From: Polynucleobacter antarcticus
GTDB lineage: Bacteria > Pseudomonadota > Gammaproteobacteria > Burkholderiales > Burkholderiaceae
Assembly: GCF_013307245.1 (NCBI RefSeq)
Contig: NZ_CP028941.1
Span: 1,488,001-1,552,000, forward strand
Reading direction: 5' to 3'
DNA length: 64,000 bases
The position numbers and the translations under genes are program-made. Positions 17,492 through 26,293 of the stretch are shown here, in pieces; position 1 is the first letter of the stretch; each line of letters starts with the position of its first letter. The notes below the pieces were generated by a model that saw nothing but the letters and a program-made list of their open reading frames with translations, was not told the DNA's origin and made no database searches.

Positions 17492-19099
17492 ATGGAACAT
17501 CAATCTTTTGATTACATTGTTGTAGGTGCCGGTTCATCTGGCTGCGTATTAGCCAATAGATTATCGAAAGATCCTCAAAACTCAGTATGCCTAGTTGAGG
17601 CTGGACCTAAGGATCGCTCGCCCTGGATTCATTTACCAATTGGCTATGCAAAAACCATGTGGGATCCAAAGCTCAATTGGAAATTTCAAACTGAGCCAGA
17701 TCCTGGAATGAATCAGCGCCAAATTTATTGGCCCAGAGGTAAAACTCTGGGAGGCTCAAGCTCTATTAACGGCTTAATTTTTATTAGAGGCCAAAAAGAA
17801 GACTACAACACCTGGCGAGATCTTGGAAATCCCGGTTGGGGTTGGGACGATGTTCTGCCTTACTTCAAAAAGGCTGAGGGCAATGACCGACTAGGCGAGC
17901 CACTCCATTCTCAAACGGGCCCCCTCAAAGCCTCATCTATTCCAAAGAAGCATCCCTTAGTAGAGGTGTTTAAAAAAACTGCTAATTTACTAGGCGTTCC
18001 AAGTACAGATGACTTTAATAATCTCACTCAGGAAGGAGTGGGCTACTACCAACTCACAACTCATAAAGGTTTTCGCTGTAGTACTGCTGTAGCTTATCTC
18101 AAGCCAGCTAAGTCACGTGAAAACTTACATATTTTGACGAATAGTCAAGTCTGTAAAGTACTCTTTGAGAATAAAAAAGCTGTCGGGATTGAGATTATTC
18201 AACAGGGCGTTAAGAAAGTTATTCGCGCAAATAAAGAAGTTATTCTAAGTGCCGGCGCAATTCAAAGCCCTCAAATCCTTCAGCTCTCTGGTATCGGTCC
18301 CGCTAAACTTTTAAAAGAATTTAATATCCCCGTTATTCATGATCTTCCTGGGGTTGGAGAAAATCTTCAAGATCATCTGCAACATCGGTTGATCTATGAG
18401 TTAAATCAACCGATCTCAACCAATGATCAACTCTCATCTTGGTTTGGTCAATTAAAAATGGGCTTAGAGTGGCTGCTATTTCGGGGCGGACCGCTCTCCA
18501 TCGGCATTAATCAAGGTGGCCTGTTTACCCGTGTCATGAAAGACTCTAAAACACCGGACATCCAATTTCATTTAGCGACACTATCAGCGGAGATGGCGGG
18601 TGGACAAGTTCACCCCTTCTCTGGCTTTACGATGTCAGTATGCCAATTAAGACCAGAGTCTCGAGGGCACGTACGTATTCAATCTAGTGATCCTTTGGTC
18701 CCTCCAAAAATGTTTGCTAACTACCTCAATACCCAATATGACCGAGAGACCAGCATTGCTGCTGTGAAGTTTGCCCGCAAGTTAGCTCAGACTGAACCAC
18801 TTCGCTCCCTGATTGTGAGAGAAGTAAAACCCAATCAAGTGGAGTCTGATGAAGAAATTTTAGAATTTTGTCGCAATTATGGCGCCACAATCTTTCATCC
18901 AACAGGAACCTGCCAAATGGGTCCTGACAATAATCCATTAGCAGTGTTAGATGCATCGCTTCGAGTGCGTGGAGTTAAAGGTTTAAGGGTGGTTGATTGT
19001 TCCGCTATGCCAACCCTGCCCTCTGGTAATACTAACTGGCCTGCAGTCATGCTGGCCGAAAGAGCCGCTGATTTAATTTTAGGTCAAATCCAATCTTGA
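17492..19099 (+). CDS. GMC-family FAD oxidoreductase (choline/isethionate dehydrogenase-like)
   Basis: This protein of about 535 residues oxidises a primary or secondary alcohol. It has the FAD dinucleotide motif YIVVGAGSSGCVLANRL near the N-terminus, the GMC signature GKTLGGSSSINGLIFIRGQ, and the C-terminal catalytic His and Asn in FHPTGTCQMG and PSGNTNWPAVM. The start is ATG 17492, with GTG 17486 also possible. In Cupriavidus, as I recall, isethionate is oxidised to sulfoacetaldehyde by a GMC-type enzyme (IseJ) in a cluster with an IclR regulator. That is attractive here, since Xsc, which consumes sulfoacetaldehyde, is encoded nearby. Choline or another alcohol remains possible. Confidence 0.9.
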   Translation: MEHQSFDYIVVGAGSSGCVLANRLSKDPQNSVCLVEAGPKDRSPWIHLPIGYAKTMWDPKLNWKFQTEPDPGMNQRQIYWPRGKTLGGSSSINGLIFIRGQKEDYNTWRDLGNPGWGWDDVLPYFKKAEGNDRLGEPLHSQTGPLKASSIPKKHPLVEVFKKTANLLGVPSTDDFNNLTQEGVGYYQLTTHKGFRCSTAVAYLKPAKSRENLHILTNSQVCKVLFENKKAVGIEIIQQGVKKVIRANKEVILSAGAIQSPQILQLSGIGPAKLLKEFNIPVIHDLPGVGENLQDHLQHRLIYELNQPISTNDQLSSWFGQLKMGLEWLLFRGGPLSIGINQGGLFTRVMKDSKTPDIQFHLATLSAEMAGGQVHPFSGFTMSVCQLRPESRGHVRIQSSDPLVPPKMFANYLNTQYDRETSIAAVKFARKLAQTEPLRSLIVREVKPNQVESDEEILEFCRNYGATIFHPTGTCQMGPDNNPLAVLDASLRVRGVKGLRVVDCSAMPTLPSGNTNWPAVMLAERAADLILGQIQS

Positions 19100-20373
19100 A
19101 AAATTGGCGATTGCCCTTTTTTCGATGGCTTCCTGAATATCGGACTCCAGGCACTATTCGTGCAGATGTCTTAGCAGGATTAACAGGCGCAATAGTCGTT
19201 ATGCCACAAGGCATTGCATTTGCATTACTTGCTGGTATGCCACCCCAATATGGTCTTTATGCGGCAATGGTCCCATGTTTGATTGCGGCATTATTTGGTT
19301 CCAGCCGACTCATGGTGACTGGCCCCGCAAATGCGATCTCCCTAACGACGATGGCATTAATAGGCCCACTGGCGCAAGCTGAATCGAGTCAGTACGTCAC
19401 CTATGTCTTAACTTTGAGTTTTTTGGTAGGAGCGCTACAGCTGATCTTGGGACTGAGCAAAGCGGGTAAATGGGTAGAAAAAGTACCTCATTCTGTCATT
19501 GTTGGTTTTACTGTTGGCGCAGCCATTCTCATTATCAATAGTCAGCTTGGCACCCTACTTGGAGTAGCGATTCCGAGAGGACAAAATGTGTTCGAAACAA
19601 TGTTTGCTGTTGGCATTGGCCTGCAAAATCATCAATGGCAAATAAGTGCTCCAGCTTTGGTATTGTTCACCCTACTCGCTATTTGGATGTGGGGACCACT
19701 CAATCGATTCATACCCGCCATGCTCGCTGCAGTCGTTCTAGGTAGTATTGCGGCCGCCCTCATTGAGATCTACCTTCCGACTCTTGGGGCATTTAAGAGG
19801 GTACAGGATATACCTGGGGCATTTCCACCATTTTCTATTCCAGACTTAAGTCCGGAGACGCTGCAGAAACTCTTCAGTGCCGCACTGATCATGACGCTAC
19901 TCGCCTCTACTGAAGCAATGGCAATAGCCCGTGCGATCTCTTTAAAAACCAAAGACCAATTTAATGCCAACCAAGAATTTATTGGCCAAGGATTAGCCAA
20001 TGTATTTGGTTCTTTTTTCTCAGCCTATCCTGCCAGCGGCTCATTTAATCGCACAGGTGTCAACTTAGCCTCTGGGGCAAAGACACCGCTCTCTGCAATT
20101 TGCGCTGTGTTGTTTTTATTAATTTTATTGATATTTCTTGCGCCACTAGCCAAACACATACCCTATGTGGTGATTGCCACTTTGTTACTAGTAGTTGCTT
20201 GGAAGCTCATTGATTTAAAACAGATTCGTCACGAATTTAGTTTGGGGTATCGTGCATGGGTTCCAATGCTAGTAACGGGCATCCTTACTATTACGATCCC
20301 CTTAGAATGGGCGATTCTTACTGGAATATTTAGCTCAATTTTGATTGAGCGGACTACTAAGAAAAAGAGTTAG
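19096..20373 (+). CDS. SulP-family anion transporter lacking a STAS domain
   Basis: This 425-residue membrane protein has the SulP core: about 10-12 helices, the motif MPQGIAFALLAGMPPQYGLYAAMVPCL with its AGMPPQYGLYA signature, and GSFFSAYPASGSFNRTGVNL. It stops just after the membrane region (EWAILTGIFSSILIERTTKKKS), so the usual cytoplasmic STAS domain is missing. It starts with TTG whose last bases overlap the GMC stop (TTGA), implying coupling. SulP proteins carry sulfate, bicarbonate or dicarboxylates; here export of sulfate/sulfite or uptake of a sulfonate is plausible. It ends convergently, overlapping the acyl-CoA ligase gene by 4 bases. Confidence 0.9.
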   Translation: MKNWRLPFFRWLPEYRTPGTIRADVLAGLTGAIVVMPQGIAFALLAGMPPQYGLYAAMVPCLIAALFGSSRLMVTGPANAISLTTMALIGPLAQAESSQYVTYVLTLSFLVGALQLILGLSKAGKWVEKVPHSVIVGFTVGAAILIINSQLGTLLGVAIPRGQNVFETMFAVGIGLQNHQWQISAPALVLFTLLAIWMWGPLNRFIPAMLAAVVLGSIAAALIEIYLPTLGAFKRVQDIPGAFPPFSIPDLSPETLQKLFSAALIMTLLASTEAMAIARAISLKTKDQFNANQEFIGQGLANVFGSFFSAYPASGSFNRTGVNLASGAKTPLSAICAVLFLLILLIFLAPLAKHIPYVVIATLLLVVAWKLIDLKQIRHEFSLGYRAWVPMLVTGILTITIPLEWAILTGIFSSILIERTTKKKS

Positions 20374-21899
20374 GCTTGATAAAGGTCTAGTAGCTTTAAG
20401 CGCTGTACTTTTCCAGAAGGTCCGCGTGGAAGGTCATCCATGAATAATATGATTTTAGGGCTTCTCAACTTACCTAGCTCTTGTAAGCAAAATGCACGCA
20501 TAGCTTCTTCCGAGCAAACGGCGCCTTCCTTGAGAACAATACAGGCCATAATCTCTTGGCCATAATTACTATCTGGAATACCAACCGCTGCAGCATCTAA
20601 TACTGCTGGATGCTTTAAGATCGCCTCATCGATTTCTCGAGGGGCTATATTCTCACCACCTTTAATAATTAACTCCTTCAGTCGACCCGTAATGAAGTAA
20701 AAGCCATCATCATCACGCATACCAAGATCGCCTGTTTTGAGCCACCCATCAGCATCAAAGGCTTTCGAAGTTTCAGCTTCAGCTTTGTAATACGCATTTA
20801 ATACATTGCCACCGCGCAAACAAATCTCACCATTCGTATTATTACCAAGTAATCTACCATCGGGATCAATCACTTTAGCCTCTACTCCACAAGGAAGACC
20901 TGGGCTGCCATAGCGTCTAGTTTCATCATGGGGGTTGCAAAATACCATGGAGGCGGACTCGGTCATTCCCATACCTTCGATCAGAGTAATACCAAAAAGG
21001 GCTTCAAATTCACGATGGTGCTCGGGTGGCAATGGGGATGAAGCAGAACGACCAAAACGAATGAACCTCAAATCGTGCTGTGAAGGTATCCGACCTCCAC
21101 TCTTCGCTGCATTAATCAAGTAGGCAATGATGGTAGGAACCATATTGATCCAGGTGCATTGATATTCAATTGCTAGGTCCCACCAAGCTGAGACTGAAAA
21201 TGCGTGCGGCGCTACCACAGAGCCTCCAGAAACAAATGGAGTAATAGTAGAGATTGACTGTCCATTGATGTGATAAATAGGCAGTGAACTTAATACAGTA
21301 TCTGCTTGAGTCAATGAGTGCCATGCTGCCATTGAACGTGCTGCATGTAATAAATTAGCATGGCTGAGTATCACCCCCTTTGGGGTTCCAGTAGTACCAG
21401 AGGTATACATCAACAATGCAGCTTGGGTAGTCTTTACTACAGGAAGCACACCTTCCTGGCAGCTCATAAATGGCCCCTCTACCGCATCAGGATCGAGCTC
21501 TATCAACAGAAATTTTCTTTTAGATTTTTCTAAGGCAGCAAATAGGCTTTTCTTTTTATCAGGCGAATAGAACAACACCTCAATATCGCTGTGATCTAAA
21601 ACCCATGCTAATTGATCAGTTGGCGCTAATAAATTGAGTGGAGTAATTACGCGACCACAAGCCATAGTGGCGATAAAAACAGTGCTAGTTTGTCGGCCAT
21701 TTTGCATATATAGGCCAACATGCCCAGTAGGACTAATCTTTTTTTGTTCCAGCCATGAGGAAAAATGACGCGCTTCTTTTGCTAACTGTCCGTAACTAAG
21801 AATTGCCTTTGTTTCAGGCGCAAATAAAAATGTTTTGCTACCTTGCACTTTTTCCCAGTGCAACAACACCTCACCTAAATGCATGCAGGAAGCACTCAT
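20370..21899 (-). CDS. sauT: AMP-forming acyl-CoA synthetase, SauT-like (sulfoacetate-CoA ligase candidate)
   Basis: This 509-residue ANL-family ligase has the AMP-binding P-loop LLMYTSGTTGTPKGVILSH (about residues 165-183), the hinge GRLKELIIKGGENIAPREID, and the C-terminal lysine motif GPSGKVQRLKL. It lies 16 bases after an acylating aldehyde dehydrogenase gene of the SauS type. In Cupriavidus necator SauT activates sulfoacetate to sulfoacetyl-CoA and SauS reduces it. The role is assigned from this pairing plus xsc nearby; alone, the ligase could take other short acids. Confidence 0.75.
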   Translation of the reverse strand: MSASCMHLGEVLLHWEKVQGSKTFLFAPETKAILSYGQLAKEARHFSSWLEQKKISPTGHVGLYMQNGRQTSTVFIATMACGRVITPLNLLAPTDQLAWVLDHSDIEVLFYSPDKKKSLFAALEKSKRKFLLIELDPDAVEGPFMSCQEGVLPVVKTTQAALLMYTSGTTGTPKGVILSHANLLHAARSMAAWHSLTQADTVLSSLPIYHINGQSISTITPFVSGGSVVAPHAFSVSAWWDLAIEYQCTWINMVPTIIAYLINAAKSGGRIPSQHDLRFIRFGRSASSPLPPEHHREFEALFGITLIEGMGMTESASMVFCNPHDETRRYGSPGLPCGVEAKVIDPDGRLLGNNTNGEICLRGGNVLNAYYKAEAETSKAFDADGWLKTGDLGMRDDDGFYFITGRLKELIIKGGENIAPREIDEAILKHPAVLDAAAVGIPDSNYGQEIMACIVLKEGAVCSEEAMRAFCLQELGKLRSPKIILFMDDLPRGPSGKVQRLKLLDLYQA

Positions 21900-21915
21900 T
21901 AATATAGCCTAAAAA

Positions 21916-23322
21916 TCAAGCTTGGGGAAAACGAGTGAAATAGGTTTTCAGTAAATCCTCAACCTTAGGCACCTTTTCAGCAATCGGTCTAACCACTCTA
22001 GTGATATTGAGATAATGACGATAGTTCATATTGTCAGAGAAATTATTTTTACCCCACGTACCGCAGCCCATTGAAAGGGAAAATGGTAAGCCATTTTCAA
22101 AGCTTCCCCCAGTGGCAATAGCATGCGCTTGATTGACAATAATTCGAGCTACTGGTAGTTGCTGCGCTAAGGTGGCCGCACGAGTCTCCATCACCTCACC
22201 GGATTGAGCGGTATGGAGCCCAACGGAATGTCCTGCGCCTTGATAGGCATATACATTACAAATCAAATCCTGAGCCGCTTCAAAATTAGCTACCTTCCAA
22301 ACTGTTAAAACCGGGCTGAGTTTTTCGCCAGAAAATGGTGCTGATGGGCCAAAGCCCGTTTCTTCAACCATAAAAAATTTGGCAGACTTTGCCTTGGGAT
22401 TTTGCAACTGTGCGCGCTCAGCAATCATCGCCGCACTTTGGGCAGTTAATGTTGAAGTAAGTTTACCGTTACTAAACATCACATCATGAAGTCGCTTTTT
22501 ATCTGCGGCATCTAACATCAGTCCGCCGGCAGACTCAAGAGCGCTAATAGCTTGCTCATATATCTGTGCGCAAATCACTACCCCATTTTCACTTGAGCAA
22601 CTCGTTGCATTATCAAAAGTTTTGGATTGTAAGATCTTACTAGCTGCACTCGATAAATCTGCGTATTCATCAATGATGACCAACACATTACCAGCACCCA
22701 CACCAAAGGCTGGGGTACCGCAAGTATAGGCTGCACGAATATTCGCTTGAGATCCAGTAGCAACCACTAAATCCGCTAAACGCATTAATTCATTCGTGGC
22801 ATCTTTAGTGATGGGCGATGGCAATACCTGAACCAAATCACGGGGAGCATTCACTAGATCCAACTGCGCATGCACAAACTCTATTAAACGTGCGCAAGTA
22901 GACTGGCCCTTCGGAGAAGGTGCAACGACAACTGCATTGCGACACTTCAATGCATTCAGAATTTTATTAATCGGCGTAGCCCCTGGGTTGGTAGATGGCG
23001 TAATGGCAGCAACCACACCAACAGGACGACCGTATTCAGTCAATCCTGTTTTTAAATCCTCAGAAATCACCCCAACAGTTTTAGCATGACTTAAATCTCG
23101 GACCAACCCCAAAGTTTTCCGAAAATTTTTCTTAAATTTATCAGCCACATCACCCAACCCAGTGTCATGCACCGCAAGCTCAGCCAATTCCTGATTTCGC
23201 TGAGGCTCTAATATTGCCCATGCCACTGCCTCAATCACTAAATCAACTTGTGCTTGGTTGTATTGCTCATAAACTTTTTGAGCAATACGTCCACGTTCGA
23301 TAATGCTTTCTACTACAGTCAT
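21916..23322 (-). CDS. sauS: Acylating aldehyde dehydrogenase, sulfoacetaldehyde dehydrogenase (SauS)-like
   Basis: This 468-residue member of the CoA-acylating aldehyde dehydrogenase family (EutE/AdhE-like) has catalytic C242 in FDNATSCSSENGVVI and the cofactor region VVAAITPSTNPGATPINK. SauS converts sulfoacetyl-CoA and NADPH to sulfoacetaldehyde. The pairing with an AMP ligase and the nearby sulfoacetaldehyde acetyltransferase gene support SauS over an ethanolamine or butanol-type enzyme, since no microcompartment or alcohol dehydrogenase genes are nearby. It is in an operon with the Bug binding protein upstream (gap 55 bases) and SauT downstream. Confidence 0.82.
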   Translation of the reverse strand: MTVVESIIERGRIAQKVYEQYNQAQVDLVIEAVAWAILEPQRNQELAELAVHDTGLGDVADKFKKNFRKTLGLVRDLSHAKTVGVISEDLKTGLTEYGRPVGVVAAITPSTNPGATPINKILNALKCRNAVVVAPSPKGQSTCARLIEFVHAQLDLVNAPRDLVQVLPSPITKDATNELMRLADLVVATGSQANIRAAYTCGTPAFGVGAGNVLVIIDEYADLSSAASKILQSKTFDNATSCSSENGVVICAQIYEQAISALESAGGLMLDAADKKRLHDVMFSNGKLTSTLTAQSAAMIAERAQLQNPKAKSAKFFMVEETGFGPSAPFSGEKLSPVLTVWKVANFEAAQDLICNVYAYQGAGHSVGLHTAQSGEVMETRAATLAQQLPVARIIVNQAHAIATGGSFENGLPFSLSMGCGTWGKNNFSDNMNYRHYLNITRVVRPIAEKVPKVEDLLKTYFTRFPQA

Positions 23323-23377
23323 CTTTACTATCCTAATAAATTAAAGCGCATAAACAGGGTGTACCGGATTCAAAAGA

Positions 23378-24349
23378 TTACATTTGGATACCAGAATCTT
23401 TAGCAACTGCCTTCCACTTCACGATCTCCTTGCTAACAGCAGCTCCTAACTGCTCTGGCGAACTACCAACAGCAACAGCCCCTTGACCAAGTAATTTTTC
23501 TTTCACTGCAGGTTGCTCAAGAGTTTTGATAGTCGCCTTATATAGAGTATCTATGATGACTTTTGGAGTTTTAGCGGGTACGAACATTGCATACCAAGAA
23601 TCTACTTCGAAGTCTTTGAACCCTAGCTCCGCCATTGTTGGGACATCAGGGAAAAGAGGTGAGCGCTTAACAGTGGATACCGCTAAAGCACGCAACTTTC
23701 CTGTTTTGACAAAGTTCGCTGCAGCTGGAATGGAGACCCACAATAAAGGAACCTGCCCACCCATAGTGTCTGTCACTGCTGGGCCGCCGCCTTTATACGG
23801 TATGTGAATCATTTGCACACCGCCGCCACTCGCCATCATTGCACCAGCAAAGTGTCCAGGGGAGCCGTTGCCTACTGATGCAAAAGCAATTTCTCCCGGC
23901 TTAGACTTAGCCAGGGCAATCACATCTTTTACAGATTGCGCAGGAAAATTAGGATTGGCAACCAAAATCTGCGGTAGAGATGCCACCAAAGATACAGGCA
24001 AGAAATCTTTCTCAGTATCAAATGCCAATTTGGGATAAATGGCAGGATTAATTGTGTGCGAAGAAAGTGTAAAAAGTACGGTGTAACCATCTGACGGTGA
24101 TTGCGCAGCAATTGCAGTGCCAACTGACCCTCCAGCTCCACCGCGGTTATCAATAATAATTTGCTGGCCAAGAGCCTGACTTAAGGGCTCCTGCACAATA
24201 CGAGCAATCACATCTGTCCCCCCACCAGGTGGATAAGGAACAATAAATTTAATAGGTTTTGTCGGCCAAGCCTGAGCGTTGACCGCCTGAGTAAAACTGA
24301 ATGAAGACGCCAAAAGAACAATAGCGACTAATAGATTGCTTCTACGCAT
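23378..24349 (-). CDS. Bug/TctC-family periplasmic binding protein
   Basis: This 323-residue protein has a signal peptide (MRRSNLLVAIVLLASSFSF then TQAVNAQA) and the Bug signatures WPTKPIKFIVPYPPGGGTDVIA and IIDNRGGAGGSVGTAIAA. These proteins bind carboxylates or amides and present them to tripartite tricarboxylate transporters. No TctA/TctB membrane genes lie in the window, so it must pair with a distant transporter or act as a sensor. As first gene of the SauS-SauT operon it probably binds sulfoacetate. Its promoter faces that of the iclR gene at 24542. Confidence 0.9.
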   Translation of the reverse strand: MRRSNLLVAIVLLASSFSFTQAVNAQAWPTKPIKFIVPYPPGGGTDVIARIVQEPLSQALGQQIIIDNRGGAGGSVGTAIAAQSPSDGYTVLFTLSSHTINPAIYPKLAFDTEKDFLPVSLVASLPQILVANPNFPAQSVKDVIALAKSKPGEIAFASVGNGSPGHFAGAMMASGGGVQMIHIPYKGGGPAVTDTMGGQVPLLWVSIPAAANFVKTGKLRALAVSTVKRSPLFPDVPTMAELGFKDFEVDSWYAMFVPAKTPKVIIDTLYKATIKTLEQPAVKEKLLGQGAVAVGSSPEQLGAAVSKEIVKWKAVAKDSGIQM

Positions 24350-24430
24350 AATTAAATCTCCTATTTAAGTTTTGTAATAGATTTATATTAGTCCTTATTG
24401 ATGATCCTCTTCAGGATAATTCATCTTACT

Positions 24431-24449
24431 AAACGGAACAAGTTGTTTC
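24431..24449. promoter_or_regulatory. Operator-like repeat A (AAACGGAAC-N3-TTGTT)
   Basis: The sequence AAACGGAACAAGTTGTTTC contains near-inverted arms GGAACAA/TTGTTTC. The same AAACGGAAC-N3-TTGTT pattern occurs upstream of xsc at 33262-33280. It lies in the 192-base gap between the Bug/sauS/sauT operon and the divergent iclR operon. A binding site for the IclR protein encoded at 24542 is the natural inference. Confidence 0.6.
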
Positions 24450-24488
24450 ATATAGGTAAAAATACTTTCGTTTTTACTAGAATTAAGG

Positions 24489-24515
24489 GTTTTGTTCAAT
24501 TAGAATGAACAAAAC
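24489..24515. promoter_or_regulatory. Operator-like perfect inverted repeat (10-bp arms)
   Basis: GTTTTGTTCA (24489-24498) and TGAACAAAAC (24506-24515) are exact reverse complements separated by 7 bases. The repeat ends 26 bases before the iclR start, a good position for autoregulation. The arm GTTTTGTTC also appears upstream of xsc (33271-33279). Confidence 0.7.
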
Positions 24516-24541
24516 ACCGCAATTCATGAGATATTAGAACT

Positions 24542-25342
24542 ATGATTGAATTAGACCTTACTGACCAGCTTGATACCGCTAAAAGAGACAATTCCGGCGA
24601 AAACTCTTCAATGCTAAAGGGTGTCGTGATTTTGGAGGCACTGGTGGGCCTGAAGCAACCTGCTACATTGGCTCAACTGATGCAAATTACCGGCATGCCG
24701 AAAGCATCCCTGCATAGAACCTTAGCTATTTTTGAAGAGGCTGGCTTGGTAGCGAGAGAGCCGGGGGGGAGAACCTATGCTCCGGGAGAGCGTTTATCTA
24801 GCCTAGCTATGTCGACGCTAACTCACGATACAGTCTCTGCAATACGACATACTATTTTGCGCAAACTGGTTTCAGACCTTGGAGAAACCTGCAATCTTGC
24901 TGTACTCAGAAGAGGCGAACTCTTTTATCTAGACCGTGTTGAAGCCAATTGGGCCTTACGTCTTCACCTACCACCGGGTACTGTATTGCCACCTCACTGC
25001 AGCGCTAGTGGAAAACTGCTGTTGGCCTTTAAGTCATTAGAGGATCGCACTAGAATTCTAGAAAATTTACCTCTCGAACAATTTACTCACAGAACCATCA
25101 CCGATCTCCATCTACTGGAATCAGAATTAGAGAGAATTGTTTCTACGGGGTATGCAGTTGATAACGAAGAGTATGTCTTGGGCGTTTCTTGTGTAGCGGT
25201 GCCAGTGAGAGATCTTTCGGGTGAGGTAGTTGCTGCTATTGCAGTTCATGCAGCAACTGCTAGATTACCTTTAAATCAAGCGATGGAGCACATCCCTAAG
25301 CTTAAAGCGGCAGCTGAGCGCATTTCTCAAACTTTGGCCTAA
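24542..25342 (+). CDS. IclR family regulator, likely controller of sulfoacetate/xsc genes
   Basis: This 266-residue protein has an N-terminal winged helix (LKGVVILEALVGL; MPKASLHRTLAIFEEAGLVA) and an IclR ligand domain (LHLPPGTVLPPHCSASGKLL; VDNEEYVLGVSCVAVPV). It is distinct from the IclR at 15823. It is divergent from Bug-sauS-sauT and lies 39 bases upstream of pta-soeABC in the same direction. The two inverted repeats just upstream, one matching a site before xsc, suggest that it coordinates sulfoacetyl-CoA formation, Xsc, Pta and sulfite oxidation. The inducer is unknown but could be a sulfonated acid. Confidence 0.9.
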   Translation: MIELDLTDQLDTAKRDNSGENSSMLKGVVILEALVGLKQPATLAQLMQITGMPKASLHRTLAIFEEAGLVAREPGGRTYAPGERLSSLAMSTLTHDTVSAIRHTILRKLVSDLGETCNLAVLRRGELFYLDRVEANWALRLHLPPGTVLPPHCSASGKLLLAFKSLEDRTRILENLPLEQFTHRTITDLHLLESELERIVSTGYAVDNEEYVLGVSCVAVPVRDLSGEVVAAIAVHAATARLPLNQAMEHIPKLKAAAERISQTLA

Positions 25343-25381
25343 TCCTTTAACTCACGATAACCCTCAAGGATAAAGTTCAAC

Positions 25382-26293
25382 GTGGAATACCCGCTTTTAG
25401 AGAAGATGATCAATGATGCCAAAAGCGAACTGCCTCTTGGAGTTGTATATCCACTGAGTATCCCAGCGCTTGAGACAGTCTTTGAGCTTATTAAAAGACA
25501 ACTATGTATTCCCATCTTAATTGGGCCAAAAGATCTCATTCACAAGCTCGCCGAAAGTAAAGATCTATCTTTAATTGGCATTGAAATTGTTGACACCCCC
25601 AATGACCCTATAGAGGCAACCAAAAAAGCAGTGCAAATGGTGAAAGAGGGCAAGCTGTTGGCCTTGATGAAGGGCTCCCTACATACTGAAGATCTCATGG
25701 GATCTATTGTGAGTCGGGATGGATTGCGCACTGCCAATAGAATCAGTCATCTATTTTTATTTGAACTGGCGCGGTACCATAAACTTATCGGTGTGAGTGA
25801 CGCAGTGGTCAATATTGCCCCGAATGCCGCACTCAAACGAGAAATACTTTCTAATAGTTTGAATGCTCTCAATAAGCTTGGAATTCAAAATGCTAAGGTA
25901 GCTATTATTGCGGCGACAGAGGTGATTAATCCTGCTATGCAATCGACTACTGATGCAAAGGAAATTGTTGATGCCCATCAGATCAACCCTATTTTTCCTG
26001 ACACAATTATTGAAGGGCCTTTTGGCTTTGACAACGCCATATCTCTAGAGTCAGCCAAAATAAAAGGTATCGATTCACAAGTGGCTGGAGATCCGGATTT
26101 GCTCTTAGTGCCAGATTTACAAGTGGGGAATATTCTTTATAAGTCCTTCATTTATATGGCCAGTGCTGAATGTGCTGGAGCTATTTTGGGCGCTCAAGTA
26201 CCTATTATTCTTACCTCTAGATCTGATTCCGTCTTCTCTAGAGTAGCCTCTACTGCGATGGCTATTTTGCTCGCTAAACCTTCTAATCATTGA
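25382..26293 (+). CDS. pta: Phosphate acetyltransferase (Pta/Ptb family)
   Basis: This 303-residue protein of the phosphate acetyl/butyryltransferase family is read from a GTG start, with AAGGA a short distance upstream. Motifs include LMKGSLHTEDLMGSIVSR, TEVINPAMQSTTDA and the C-terminal VPIILTSRSDSVFSRVAS. In sulfonate users the short Pta works after Xsc, converting acetyl phosphate plus CoA to acetyl-CoA. Its place upstream of soeABC and near xsc supports this. A phosphate butyryltransferase role is less likely, since no butyrate kinase is present. Its stop overlaps the TTG start of soeA. Confidence 0.88.
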   Translation: MEYPLLEKMINDAKSELPLGVVYPLSIPALETVFELIKRQLCIPILIGPKDLIHKLAESKDLSLIGIEIVDTPNDPIEATKKAVQMVKEGKLLALMKGSLHTEDLMGSIVSRDGLRTANRISHLFLFELARYHKLIGVSDAVVNIAPNAALKREILSNSLNALNKLGIQNAKVAIIAATEVINPAMQSTTDAKEIVDAHQINPIFPDTIIEGPFGFDNAISLESAKIKGIDSQVAGDPDLLLVPDLQVGNILYKSFIYMASAECAGAILGAQVPIILTSRSDSVFSRVASTAMAILLAKPSNH

